Both the position numbers and the translations under genes were made by a program. Below the pieces are notes generated by a model that had not been told where the DNA came from, made no database searches, and worked only from the letters and a program-made list of their open reading frames with translations. Of a stretch of 64,000 nucleotides of DNA, positions 16,274 to 25,112 are shown in pieces. Origin of the DNA: an uncultured Oscillospiraceae bacterium (GTDB lineage Bacteria > Bacillota > Clostridia > Oscillospirales > Oscillospiraceae); assembly GCA_934553255.1 (NCBI GenBank), contig CAKTEZ010000003.1, positions 21,012-85,011 on the forward strand. The letters are read 5' to 3'. Position 1 is the stretch's first letter; each line of letters begins with the position of its first letter.

Positions 16274-17523
16274 GAGAGACGGCGGGCTTTTCCCCCAAGC
16301 AGCGGTTGGCGTTTTTGTGGTGGGCAAAGCCGGAGTACGCGGACTATGAGGCGGTCATCTGCGACGGGGCGGTGCGCTCGGGCAAGACGCTGTCGATGGG
16401 GCTTGGCTTTTTCTACTGGGCGATGTGGCGCTTCAACGGCATGCAGTTCGCCCTGTGCGGGCGGAGCGCGGGGGCGCTGCGGCGCAACCTGCTCAACACC
16501 GTGCTGCCGAAGCTGCGGGCGCTGGGCTTCTCCTGTGAGGAGAGACGGAGCGAGCGGCTGCTGGTGGTGCGCTGCCGCGGACGCGAAAACCGATTTTACC
16601 TTTTCGGCGGGGCGAACGAGGCGAGCGCGGCGCTCATTCAGGGCATGACGCTGGCGGGGGCGGCGTTCGACGAGGTGGCACTAATGCCGCGCTCGTTCGT
16701 GGAGCAGGCCTGCGCGCGCTGCTCGGTGGAGGGGAGCCGCGTGTGGTTCAACTGCAATCCCGAGGGACCGCAGCATTGGTTCTATCGGGAATGGATACTG
16801 CGCGCGGCGGAGCGCAGGGCGCTTTACCTCCGCTTCACGATGGAGGATAACCCCGTTTTGAGCGAGCGCATCCGGCGGCGCTACGAGAGCGCGTACAGCG
16901 GCGTATTTTACCGCCGCTTCGTGCAGGGCGAGTGGGTGACGGCGGAGGGCCGCATCTACGATTTCTACGAGCCGGAGGAATACGCGCAGGACATGCCGGA
17001 CGAGCCGTGGGAGAGGCTGCGCGTATCGGTGGACTACGGCACGGTGAACCCGACGAGCATGGGGCTGTGGGCGCTCAAGGACGGCGTGTGGTATCGCGTG
17101 GACGAATATTATTACGATTCGCGCGCGGCGGGACGGCAGAAAACGGACGAGGAATATGTGGACGCGCTGTGCGAGCTGACGCGGGGACGGAGGATCGAAC
17201 GGCTGCTGGTGGACCCGTCGGCGGCGAGCTTCATCGAGACGCTGCGGCGCAGAGGGTTTTCCGTGGCGCGCGCCAACAACGCCGTGGCGGACGGGCTGCG
17301 GGTGACCGCCGATCTGCTCAAACGGAGGAAGATCGTGATCTGCCGGAACTGCACGGACTGCCTGCGGGAGATCGCGCTCTACCGCTGGGCAGACGGCGGC
17401 GGACACGACGCGCCGCGCAAGGAGGACGATCACGCGATGGACGAGATGCGCTATTTTGCCATGTCTGTGGCTGCGCGGCGCACGGCGATGCCGACGGTGC
17501 GAGCGGTGGAGCGCGCGACATGA
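16270..17523 (+). CDS. Terminase large subunit (PBSX/XtmB family)
   Basis: A 417-residue DNA-packaging motor. The ATPase half has Walker A GAVRSGKT (residues 33-40), and FDEVA (133-137) carries the Walker B acid and catalytic Glu. The RNase-H-like nuclease half supplies D255 (SVDYGTVNPT), D315 (LLVDPSAAS) and D391 (HAMDEMRYF), all intact. It translocates DNA into the prohead through the portal and cuts it. The start is GTG at 16270, inside the stop of the preceding gene (GTGA). Motor and nuclease appear functional, which argues against random decay. Confidence 0.92.
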   Translation: MRETAGFSPKQRLAFLWWAKPEYADYEAVICDGAVRSGKTLSMGLGFFYWAMWRFNGMQFALCGRSAGALRRNLLNTVLPKLRALGFSCEERRSERLLVVRCRGRENRFYLFGGANEASAALIQGMTLAGAAFDEVALMPRSFVEQACARCSVEGSRVWFNCNPEGPQHWFYREWILRAAERRALYLRFTMEDNPVLSERIRRRYESAYSGVFYRRFVQGEWVTAEGRIYDFYEPEEYAQDMPDEPWERLRVSVDYGTVNPTSMGLWALKDGVWYRVDEYYYDSRAAGRQKTDEEYVDALCELTRGRRIERLLVDPSAASFIETLRRRGFSVARANNAVADGLRVTADLLKRRKIVICRNCTDCLREIALYRWADGGGHDAPRKEDDHAMDEMRYFAMSVAARRTAMPTVRAVERAT

Positions 17524-18710
17524 AGAAGGAGGAGAGCAGGAAGATGCGATGGGGGAAGAAACAGAGGAACGGCGGCGCGCCCGCCGCGGTGCAGGTGCGC
17601 GAGGGGAGCGTGCAGCCCTTTTCGGCGCTGGGCGGCTACGTGCCGCTCGGCGGCGCGGACGTGGCGCTCTACCGCAGCATTCGCGAGGCGGTGCCGCTGG
17701 TGGACGCGGCGGTGGGGAAGCTGGTGCGTCTGTGCGGCGGCGTGCGGGTGCGCTGCGGGGACGCTCACGCGGAGGAGGAACTGGACGAATTTCTGCGTGC
17801 GGTGGACATTGGACGTGGGCAGACGGGGTTCAACGCCTTTTTGGAGAGCTATCTGGACTCGCTGCTGACCTGCGGACGCGCGGTGGGCGAGGCCGTGCCG
17901 GACGCGGAGGGGCGAGACATCGCGGCGGTGCTGTGTCACCGCGTGGAGCAGGTGCAGCTGCGCGAGGGCGCGACGGCATTGGACACGCGCTTCTGGGGCT
18001 ATGACCGCGCGGGTCGGCTGCGCGAGCTGCCGCGGCAGGAACTGGTGCTGTTCACGCCGCTCGCGCCGGAGCCGGAAAATCCCTACGGCGTTTCGCTGCT
18101 GCGCTCGATGCCGTTTATGAGCGAACTGCTGGTGAAGATCTACTACGCGATGGGACAGAACTGGGAGCGCTGCGGAAACGTGCGCTTTGCGGTGGTCTAC
18201 AAGCCGCAGGGTGAGGAGACGGACAGCACGCTCGCCCGCGAGCGGGCGGAACTTCTCGCGCAGGAATGGGGCGGCGCGATGCGCGCGGCGCGCAGCGGGA
18301 GCGTGCGCGACTTTGTGAGCGTAGGCGATGTGAGCATCCGCGCCATCGGCGCGGACAATGTGATGCCGGACAGCGAGGTACCGGTGCGCCAGATCCTCGA
18401 GCAGCTGGTCGCCAAGACAGGGCTGCCTCCGTTTTTGCTGGGGCTGAGCTGGTCATCCACCGAGCGCATGAGCAGTCAGCAGGCGGATATGCTCACGAGC
18501 GAGATCACGGCGCTGCGCCGCTCGCTCACGCCGATGGTCGAGCGCGTGTGCCGCCTGTGGCTGCGGCTGCACGGCTACGGCTGCCGCTTCGCCGTGGAGT
18601 GGGACGACATCAATTTGCAGGACATGGTCGAGGAGGCCAGAGCCGAGCTGTACCGCGAGCAGGCGCGGAAGCTGCGGCAGGAAAATGACAAAAGGGAGAA
18701 AGCGACATGA
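17520..18710 (+). CDS. Phage portal protein (PBSX XkdE-like)
   Basis: A 396-residue portal subunit; twelve copies form the DNA channel at the head vertex. The C-terminal segment TGLPPFLLGLSWSSTERMSSQQ, then the helical wing and a charged tail, is typical of the PBSX/SPP1-like portal group. The first 40 residues are basic and flexible. The start at 17520 overlaps the terminase stop (ATGA) and has GGTGGAGCG nearby. The larger frame beginning at 16932 is an antisense-free shadow of the terminase gene. Confidence 0.88.
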   Translation: MKKEESRKMRWGKKQRNGGAPAAVQVREGSVQPFSALGGYVPLGGADVALYRSIREAVPLVDAAVGKLVRLCGGVRVRCGDAHAEEELDEFLRAVDIGRGQTGFNAFLESYLDSLLTCGRAVGEAVPDAEGRDIAAVLCHRVEQVQLREGATALDTRFWGYDRAGRLRELPRQELVLFTPLAPEPENPYGVSLLRSMPFMSELLVKIYYAMGQNWERCGNVRFAVVYKPQGEETDSTLARERAELLAQEWGGAMRAARSGSVRDFVSVGDVSIRAIGADNVMPDSEVPVRQILEQLVAKTGLPPFLLGLSWSSTERMSSQQADMLTSEITALRRSLTPMVERVCRLWLRLHGYGCRFAVEWDDINLQDMVEEARAELYREQARKLRQENDKREKAT

Positions 18711-19624
18711 CGGAGGAAAGAAAGGCGCAGAGCGCCGCTGTGACGGCGGAGGAGCTGGCGCGCATCAACCGCTTTGCCAAAAAGGAGCTGAGCGCGGAGG
18801 AGGTCTACACCTTCTCGGTGAAGCTGTGCGACAACGAGGTGGACCGCGACTTTGAGCGCTTCGACCGCGAGGCGCTGGCAAAGCTTGCCGAGCTGTTCGT
18901 CGGCAGGACGGGCATTTTCGACCACAGCTGGTCGGCGCTCGGGCAGAGCGCGCGCATCTACCGCACGGAGGTGGTCGAGGAGGAGAGGACGATGGCCGCG
19001 GGCGAAAAATACTGCTGGTGCAAGGGCTGGGCGTATATGCTGCGGACGGAGAAGAACGCCGAACTGATCGCGGAGATCGAGGGCGGCATCAAGAAGGAAG
19101 TGAGCGTGGGGTGCAGCGCGGGCAAGAGCATCTGCTCCATCTGCGGCAAAAGCATCGCCGAATGCGGGCATGAGCGCGGAAAGGAGTACGGCGGGAGGCT
19201 CTGCTACGCGACGCTAGGCGACATCACGGACGCCTACGAGTGGAGCTTTGTGGCCGTCCCCGCGCAGCGCGGCGCGGGCGTGGTCAAGCGCTTCGGACAG
19301 GGAGAGGGTTCGCTCAAGGCGCTGGTGCGCGCGAGCGGCAGCGGCGCGCAGCTGCGCGAGCTGGAGCAGCTGGAAAAGCTGGCGGGCATGGGCCGAAGTT
19401 ACCTCGAAGCGCTGCGCGGCGAGGTGAAGCGGCTGCTGCTGGTGAGCGAGGAGACGCTCGACGGCGCGGTGGCAGAGCGTGTGGCGGGCAGGCTCGACGA
19501 GGCGGAGCTGCTGGAGCTGAAGAAGGTGTTCGGCGCGCGCTCGGCGAAAAAGCTGGGGCTGAATGTACAATGCCTCGCCGCGCACGGCGCGGACGCCGAG
19601 GACGGACAGGACTTCCGCGTATGA
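18707..19624 (+). CDS. Prohead protease / scaffold-like protein (XkdF-like)
   Basis: A 305-residue protein in the position of the head maturation protease. It contains the EVSVGCS segment (residues 131-137), followed by a Cys/His cluster C143-x2-C146, C153, H155 and C166, then AYEWSFVAVPAQRGAGVVK, which is characteristic of prohead proteases of clostridial PBSX-like phages. The C-terminal third is helical and may act as scaffold. It would trim capsid or scaffold during maturation. The Cys/His group suggests a bound metal. The start overlaps the portal stop (ATGA). Confidence 0.78.
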   Translation: MTEERKAQSAAVTAEELARINRFAKKELSAEEVYTFSVKLCDNEVDRDFERFDREALAKLAELFVGRTGIFDHSWSALGQSARIYRTEVVEEERTMAAGEKYCWCKGWAYMLRTEKNAELIAEIEGGIKKEVSVGCSAGKSICSICGKSIAECGHERGKEYGGRLCYATLGDITDAYEWSFVAVPAQRGAGVVKRFGQGEGSLKALVRASGSGAQLRELEQLEKLAGMGRSYLEALRGEVKRLLLVSEETLDGAVAERVAGRLDEAELLELKKVFGARSAKKLGLNVQCLAAHGADAEDGQDFRV

Positions 19625-19700
19625 GGCGGGAGAGGAAAGAACGGTCCGACGGGGTGGGGACGCCCCTTGGGATAGAAAGAACGATCTAAGGAGGAGACAG

Positions 19701-20051
19701 ATGAACATTTCTTATCAGGGCATCGGCGCGTGCTGCGCGACCTTCGCGTGCGAGAACATGAGTGAGGGCGCGCTGGTCAAGGTGTCGGCGAGCGGCACGG
19801 TGGAGGCGTGCGCGGAGAACAACGACTTCTGCGGCGTGGTGCTGGCGGTCGGCCGCGACGGAAAGGCCTGTACCGTGCAGCTTGGCGGTCTGGTGACCGT
19901 GCCGTACAGCGGCGAGACCGCGCCCGCGCTCGGTTATTCCGCGCTGGCCGCGGACGACGCGGGCGGCGTGAAGGCTGTGACGACCGGCGGACGCAGCCAT
20001 CTTGTGCTGGAGCAGGACACGGGCGCAGGCACCGTGACCATCATGCTTTAA
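19701..20051 (+). CDS. Head decoration/cement-like protein
   Basis: A 116-residue, beta-rich, Gly/Ala/Val-rich protein immediately before the major capsid gene, a place where many phages encode a capsid-stabilising protein. The sequence of short strands separated by Gly and Asp turns fits a beta-barrel of the DUF2190 or decoration type, but no diagnostic motif is visible. AGGAGGAGACAG precedes the ATG at 19701. The function is inferred from position and composition. Confidence 0.6.
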   Translation: MNISYQGIGACCATFACENMSEGALVKVSASGTVEACAENNDFCGVVLAVGRDGKACTVQLGGLVTVPYSGETAPALGYSALAADDAGGVKAVTTGGRSHLVLEQDTGAGTVTIML

Positions 20052-20065
20052 GAGGAGGAGAGACC

Positions 20066-21094
20066 ATGGCATACAATTACGAAAACCTGAAGCTGGAAAA
20101 GGGAATGTACGCCCAGAGCGGCAGAAGCTTTTCCAAGGTCCTGGAGAGCATTGACCCCAGTGAAAATTACCGCGGCACGCCGCTGGAGGGCATGGACGCA
20201 TTTCAGCGCCAGCTCAAGCGCTTTGACATCCATGTCAAGGGCGCGGGCAGCGACATGGTGGAGAAATTCTTCCACACGAGCGACAGCGCCGTGCTGTTTC
20301 CGGAGTTTGTTTCGCGCGTGGTCCGTCAGGGCATGGAGAGCGACATTCTGCCCGACATCACCGCGACGACCACCCATTTTGAGGGTATGGACTACCGTAC
20401 CATCGCATCCGTGCCGAGCGAGGACGACAAGAAGCTGCGCCGCGTGGAGGAGGGGGCGGAGATCCCAACGACAAGCATCCGCACGCAGGAAAATCTGGTG
20501 AAGCTCCACAAGCGCGGGCGTATGCTCGTGGCAAGCTATGAGGCCATCCGCTTCCAGCGTCTGGACCTCTTTTCCGTCACGCTGCGCCAGATCGGCGCGT
20601 ACATCGCGCGTATGCATCTGGAGGACGCCGTGGAGGTTTTGCTCAACGGCGATGGCAACAACAACGCCGCCGAGAAGTACAAGGTCGGCGCCAGTCCCAT
20701 CGGCGGTACGGCGGGCAGCCTGAGCTATGAGGCGCTGCTGGACTTCTGGGCAAAATTCGACCCCTACTGCATGAACACCATGCTGGTGTCGAATGATGTG
20801 ATGCTCAAGATGCTCAAGCTGTCGGAGTTCCAGAACCCGCTGACGGGGCTGAATTTCCAGGGGACCGGCACGCTCTCTACGCCGCTGGGCGCAAAGCTGC
20901 TGCGTACCACTGCCGTTCCCGCGGGCAAGCTGATCGGTCTTGACCGAAACTATGCGCTTGAGCGCATCTGCGCGGGCGATGTGACGGTCGAGTACGACAA
21001 GCTTATCGACCGCCAGATCGAACGCGCGGCCATCACGAGCATCTCCGGCTTTGCCAAGCCGTATAAGGACGCCTCCAAGGTGCTGAGCATCTGA
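20066..21094 (+). CDS. Major capsid protein (HK97 fold, XkdG-like)
   Basis: A 342-residue protein with the HK97-type arrangement: a short N-terminal arm, the EFVSRVVRQGMESDILPDI region, an extended E-loop region with acidic residues, a central P-domain helix, and a C-terminal ending GFAKPYKDASKVLSI. No long scaffold delta domain is fused to it, matching a separate protease/scaffold gene. A strong AGAGGAGGAGAG site supports the start at 20066 and high expression. Confidence 0.88.
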   Translation: MAYNYENLKLEKGMYAQSGRSFSKVLESIDPSENYRGTPLEGMDAFQRQLKRFDIHVKGAGSDMVEKFFHTSDSAVLFPEFVSRVVRQGMESDILPDITATTTHFEGMDYRTIASVPSEDDKKLRRVEEGAEIPTTSIRTQENLVKLHKRGRMLVASYEAIRFQRLDLFSVTLRQIGAYIARMHLEDAVEVLLNGDGNNNAAEKYKVGASPIGGTAGSLSYEALLDFWAKFDPYCMNTMLVSNDVMLKMLKLSEFQNPLTGLNFQGTGTLSTPLGAKLLRTTAVPAGKLIGLDRNYALERICAGDVTVEYDKLIDRQIERAAITSISGFAKPYKDASKVLSI

Positions 21095-21128
21095 GCGCGG
21101 CGGCGCGGACACGGAAGGAGGCGGGCGA

Positions 21129-21497
21129 ATGGACGAGGAGATCCTGAAAACGGCGAAGAGCATCTGCGCCTGCGCCGAGGAGGACGGGCCGCTGCTCGAG
21201 CGCCTTTGCGCGGCGAGTGCGCGCGCTCTCAGAGGCAGCCTGCGCGCGGGCGTTTCGCCGGAGGACTGCGAGGGAGCGTTTGTATGCGCGAGCGCATGGC
21301 TCGCCGCCGCGGCGCTGACCGAGGCAAGGCTTGCGGGCGGAGAGGAGCTTTCCGCGCTGCGCGCGGGCGATGTGACGGTCACGATGAAGAGCGCGGGAGG
21401 CAGCGAGCGCGCGGCGGCGCTGCGCCGCAGCGCCCGACAGCTGATGGCGCCGTATACGGAGGGAGGCGGCTTTTTCTTTTGCGCGGTGAAAGGATAA
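21129..21497 (+). CDS. Head-tail connector (adaptor) protein
   Basis: A 122-residue, all-helical protein right after the capsid gene, where PBSX-like phages encode the gp6/gp15-type adaptor that docks under the portal. Its first helix has several Cys and Ala; the ending RRSARQLMAPYTEGGGFFFCAVKG resembles adaptor C-termini that insert into the connector. The assignment is positional with moderate sequence support. Confidence 0.65.
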   Translation: MDEEILKTAKSICACAEEDGPLLERLCAASARALRGSLRAGVSPEDCEGAFVCASAWLAAAALTEARLAGGEELSALRAGDVTVTMKSAGGSERAAALRRSARQLMAPYTEGGGFFFCAVKG

Positions 21498-21502
21498 AGA
21501 GC

Positions 21503-21817
21503 ATGATCGCGCAGGCGTTCCGGCAGTACGGGACGCTTGTGACGGTAGAACACGGAGCGGAGCGCACACAGGCGCACGGCTTTGTGCAGCCCATTACGGC
21601 GGAGAGCGGCGGCGAGCCGTTTTCCGTCGGGCCGCTGGGCGCGGCGGACGGACGCTGCTGGCGCTATCTGGGCGAAGCGGGCGTATGCGTGGAGCAGGGC
21701 GACCGGATACAGTACGGCACGAAGCGCTACCGGGTGCGCCGCGCGGAACGCGTGGACGCGGGCGGCATGACGACGCATTACTGGGCGGTGCTGGACCGAG
21801 AGGAGGCAGTACGGTGA
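21503..21817 (+). CDS. Head-closure/stopper protein (XkdH-like)
   Basis: A 104-residue, beta-rich protein in the place of the head-closure stopper that plugs the DNA channel. Features include an ITAESGGEPFSVGPLG stretch and the C-terminal DRIQYGTKRYRVRRAERV strands, as in minor-capsid or head-tail joining proteins. The start at 21503 follows AAAGGATAAAG. Its stop overlaps the next GTG start. Confidence 0.62.
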   Translation: MIAQAFRQYGTLVTVEHGAERTQAHGFVQPITAESGGEPFSVGPLGAADGRCWRYLGEAGVCVEQGDRIQYGTKRYRVRRAERVDAGGMTTHYWAVLDREEAVR

Positions 21818-22314
21818 CGACGAGCGGACAGGTGCGGGACGCGATCGTGGCGCGGCTGAAGGCGGCCGGACTCGACGCGATCCCCGCATACGAGGAGGAG
21901 CGCTTCCGCGAGCGCAGCGCGAGCGTTATCTCGGTGGGCGCAAGACAGACGGAGCTGACGAAGGCGGGTATGCTGGACTATCTCGGCGAGCGGTACGATG
22001 CGGAGCTGGGGTGCATGGCCGAGGTGTACGGGCGCAGGCTGCTCCTGACGGCGGCGGTGGACATTTATGCGCCGCGCCGCAGGGGGGCGCGCGGCTGCGA
22101 GCAGACCGCCGAGGCCGCGGCGGAGGCGCTGATGACGGGTCTGCCGGACGGCTTGCAGATCGAGGAGATGTGCTGGGAGAAAACGGAATGGGACGCCGAG
22201 TACGGCGTGTTTGTGCGGCGAGGCACCGCGCGCTGCACCGCCTATTTCGTGGCGCAGGCAGACGAGAGGAGCGCGGTGCTGACGGATTTTATTTTGAAAG
22301 GTGTGAAGCAGTAA
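21814..22314 (+). CDS. Tail terminator/neck-like protein
   Basis: A 166-residue protein between the stopper and the sheath, the usual place of the tail terminator in contractile phages. It starts with an amphipathic helix, has a basic loop rich in Arg and Gly, and ends in beta strands. The start is GTG at 21814 overlapping the previous stop (GTGA), and the sheath gene begins directly after its stop. No unique motif is visible. Confidence 0.58.
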   Translation: MTTSGQVRDAIVARLKAAGLDAIPAYEEERFRERSASVISVGARQTELTKAGMLDYLGERYDAELGCMAEVYGRRLLLTAAVDIYAPRRRGARGCEQTAEAAAEALMTGLPDGLQIEEMCWEKTEWDAEYGVFVRRGTARCTAYFVAQADERSAVLTDFILKGVKQ

Positions 22315-23364
22315 GTGAGCAACACAGTAGTACATGAGCATCCAGGCGTGTATTCCGCCTACGACGCTTCGAGTACGATCGGCGGAAAGAAAATGAGTCG
22401 CGTGGTCGGCGTGGCGGCGGTCGCGGCAAGGGGTACGGCGAATGAGGTGGTGACTCTGACCTCCTACGCCGAGGGCGTGACCGCTTTCGGCGAGGACACA
22501 GAGGGCAGCGTCGGTATGGCGGCCGTGCTGCGCGCGCTGTATGAAAACGGCGCGGCGGTGGTTAAGGCGGCGGCGGTCGGCAAAACGAGCGCGGGCGCGG
22601 ACGACTATGAAAGCGCGTTCAAGGCGCTGGAGGAGTGCGAGGGCATCGATACGGTCGTGTGCGACAGCGCGGACGCGGATGTGCAGAAGAAGCTGAAGGA
22701 GAGCGTGGAGAGCGCGTCCGGCAAGCAGCGCGAGCGCATCGGCGTCGTCGCGGGCGGCGCAGAGGAAACGGCGGCGGAGCTGGTGACGCACGCCGCAAAG
22801 CTCGACAGCGAGCGCATGGTACTCGTCGCGCCGGGCGATGTGCGTACCGCGGCGGCTGCCGCGGCGGTCATCGCGGCGGAGGAGGACCCCTCCGTGCCGG
22901 TCAACGGCGCGGTACTCAAGGGCTTTTCGACCCTCAGCGCACGCTACGACGACACGCAGATCGACCTGCTGGTTCGCGGCGGCGTGACGCCGCTGGAGGT
23001 GAGTGCGGGCGAGGTGAGCATCGTGCGCGGCATCACGACCCGCACGACCACCGGCGGCGCGGCGGACAAGACCTGGCGCGAACTGACGAGCATCCGCATC
23101 GTGGACGATGTGATCCCATCGCTGCGCGCCTCGCTGCGCGCCCGCTTCGCGCGCAGCCGCAACACCGAACAGACGCGTGCTGCCATTCGCTCGCAGGTGA
23201 TCGTGGAGCTGGAAAACAAGCGCGCGCAGGAGATCATCGACAGCTTCGGCGAGGTGAGCGTGCGCGCGTCGGAGGACGATGCGACGGTGTGCGTGGTGGA
23301 ATTCAGCTTTGCGGTGGCACACGGTCTCAACCGCATTTATCTGACCGCGCACATTACGATGTAA
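22315..23364 (+). CDS. Contractile tail sheath protein (XkdK-like)
   Basis: A 349-residue sheath subunit, the defining gene of a contractile tail. The N-terminus HEHPGVYSAYDAS is the typical sheath arm, and the C-terminal domain (about residues 230-349) with the ISIVRGITT-type strand, the TSIRIVDDV segment and the NRIYLTAHI ending is the conserved sheath core. The outer domain is small. The start is GTG at 22315 touching the preceding TAA. Confidence 0.9.
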   Translation: MSNTVVHEHPGVYSAYDASSTIGGKKMSRVVGVAAVAARGTANEVVTLTSYAEGVTAFGEDTEGSVGMAAVLRALYENGAAVVKAAAVGKTSAGADDYESAFKALEECEGIDTVVCDSADADVQKKLKESVESASGKQRERIGVVAGGAEETAAELVTHAAKLDSERMVLVAPGDVRTAAAAAAVIAAEEDPSVPVNGAVLKGFSTLSARYDDTQIDLLVRGGVTPLEVSAGEVSIVRGITTRTTTGGAADKTWRELTSIRIVDDVIPSLRASLRARFARSRNTEQTRAAIRSQVIVELENKRAQEIIDSFGEVSVRASEDDATVCVVEFSFAVAHGLNRIYLTAHITM

Positions 23365-23376
23365 GGAGGGAACACG

Positions 23377-23766
23377 ATGGCAAGCATGACGATCCCAACG
23401 AGCAGGGACATTTATCTGGAGCTGAACGGGAAAAAGCTGGCGGTGGTGCAGAGCTACAGCGCCAAGGCGACTCGCACGGGACGCGAGATCGAGGCCTTCG
23501 GCGAGAGCGAGCCGGTGGCGACGGTCGGCGGGCAGATGCGCTACGCGCTGGAGCTCAGCCGCCTGTATGCGACCGACGAGGCCATCAGCGACGGCGTCAA
23601 TTTCTACGAGCTGGAGGATTTTTCCGTGGTGATCTGCCGTCCCGGCAAGCGCATCATCTACAGCCGCTGCCGCTGGAACAACATCGAGGAGCTGGGCAAG
23701 CTCGGCGATCCGGTGGTGGAGAAGGTGTCGGTCATCTCCTGTAAGCGTCTGGAGACGAACGCCTGA
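23377..23766 (+). CDS. Tail tube protein (XkdM-like)
   Basis: A 129-residue, beta-rich protein right after the sheath. The IEAFGESEPVATVGG segment and the LYATDEAISDGVNFYEL region are typical of the XkdM tail-tube family, which forms the inner tube driven through the envelope on contraction. AGGAGGGAACACG precedes the ATG. The stop overlaps the next start (TGATG). Confidence 0.88.
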   Translation: MASMTIPTSRDIYLELNGKKLAVVQSYSAKATRTGREIEAFGESEPVATVGGQMRYALELSRLYATDEAISDGVNFYELEDFSVVICRPGKRIIYSRCRWNNIEELGKLGDPVVEKVSVISCKRLETNA

Positions 23767-24539
23767 TGACGGACGAAGCGGTTTTCGCGGCGCGGAAAAG
23801 GCGCGTGACCGAGCAGCTCGGCGAGGCGGTATTCGCGGCGGTCGGACTGATGGTGCGGCAGTATCTGGAAGCGCCCGATGTAAAGTTTGACGGGGCAGAC
23901 TTCGACGCCGCGGCGCAGGAGGACCGTGCGGAGACAGCGGACGCCGGACGCGGGGAAAACGAGAGCTTTGACATGGCGCGCTATCAGCGGCTTCAAGCGG
24001 AGGCGTCGGCGGCAGAGCGCGGAGAGAGCGAAGACCGCGCCGATGCGGAGGAGGGAAACGCGGCGCACCGACAGCGCGCGGAGGCGGCAGACGGCAGCGG
24101 AGAGACCGCGCCGACGGCGGAGACAGACACCGGACGCGGCGCGGAAAACAAACGCCCGCACACCGCGCTGCCGCAGAACACGGAGCCGCAGAGCAGGAAA
24201 AGGGCTGACGCGGGGGAAGCGGACGATCGGCGCCGCTCTTTGCGGGAGAGCGGGGAAAAGCCGGACGGGGACGAGAGCGCGGCTGAGGAGGCCGTGCGGC
24301 CGAAGCATCGCACGGCGGAGGAAGCGAAAGCCCTGAGGAGCGTTCGGCACACTACGCGTGCGGCGGTATGGGAACGGCCCGCGGGAGCGGCTGAGGAGAG
24401 CCGCACGGCGCGGAACGCGGGAGCGGCAGCGTTTTTCGAGCGGACGGAGAGGGGCGAGCCTCTCCGCGCCGCGCGCGGGGTGAGCGAGGAGATCGAGCGC
24501 GACGCGCGGCGCTATGACGGGAATTTTTATCTTTACTGA
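23766..24539 (+). CDS. Charged low-complexity protein in the tail chaperone/tape-measure slot
   Basis: A 257-residue protein where PBSX has the assembly chaperone xkdN and the long tape measure xkdO. The first 60 residues are folded-looking (helical, with VFAAVGLMVRQYL). The middle (about 50-235) is extremely rich in Glu, Arg, Ala, Asp and Gly, with little hydrophobic content and probably disordered. The end ERDARRYDGNFYLY looks conserved. There is no other gene before the LysM protein, so no tape measure of ordinary length (several hundred to over 1,000 residues) exists. It may be a very short ruler, an assembly chaperone, or a fusion of remnants. Confidence 0.55.
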   Translation: MTDEAVFAARKRRVTEQLGEAVFAAVGLMVRQYLEAPDVKFDGADFDAAAQEDRAETADAGRGENESFDMARYQRLQAEASAAERGESEDRADAEEGNAAHRQRAEAADGSGETAPTAETDTGRGAENKRPHTALPQNTEPQSRKRADAGEADDRRRSLRESGEKPDGDESAAEEAVRPKHRTAEEAKALRSVRHTTRAAVWERPAGAAEESRTARNAGAAAFFERTERGEPLRAARGVSEEIERDARRYDGNFYLY

Positions 24540-24554
24540 GAGGGGGCGGGGCGC

Positions 24555-25112
24555 ATGAGACTGACACCGATGCGCTATAAGGACTATATCTGGCCGAACA
24601 ATCCGGAGAGCTACCGCATTTCGTTCCGCCGCTCCGTGGCGGCGCACAAGCTGCCGGGCGGGACCTATGCCATGCAGGACCTCGGAACGGTCTGGCGCGT
24701 GCTGGAGGGCGAGGGGGCGTTCGCGGGAGCGGGCGCGTACGAGGAGTTCAAAAAGCTGGCGACGGTGTTTTATCAGGGCGGCGCGGGCATTCTGGTGCAT
24801 CCGGTGTGGATGACGACGCGGGCCTACTTTGTGGAACTGGAGGCTTTGCAGGAGCCGACGCCGGACTATGTGCGCTATCGCTTTGCCTTCTGGGAGACCC
24901 TTGAGAGCGCGGCGGCGCTCAAGCGCGTGGACGAGGCGGCGCAGGAGAGCGCGGCGGTGCGGGATACGCGGGAGCATACCGTGGCGCAGGGCGAAACGCT
25001 GTGGGGCATCGCGGCGCGGTACGGCACGACGGTGCAGAAGCTGCTGGCGGCGAACCCGCAGATCAAAAACGCCAATCTCATTTACGCGGGAGAGCGGGTG
25101 AGACTGGCGTGA
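24555..25112 (+). CDS. LysM-containing tail/baseplate hub protein (XkdP-like)
   Basis: A 185-residue protein with an N-terminal domain of the contractile-phage XkdP/gp53 type and a C-terminal LysM repeat (about residues 138-184: EHTVAQGETLWGIAARYGTTVQKLL, ending YAGERVRL). LysM may help seat the hub on peptidoglycan or join baseplate components. Its stop overlaps the GTG start of the next gene. Confidence 0.82.
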   Translation: MRLTPMRYKDYIWPNNPESYRISFRRSVAAHKLPGGTYAMQDLGTVWRVLEGEGAFAGAGAYEEFKKLATVFYQGGAGILVHPVWMTTRAYFVELEALQEPTPDYVRYRFAFWETLESAAALKRVDEAAQESAAVRDTREHTVAQGETLWGIAARYGTTVQKLLAANPQIKNANLIYAGERVRLA

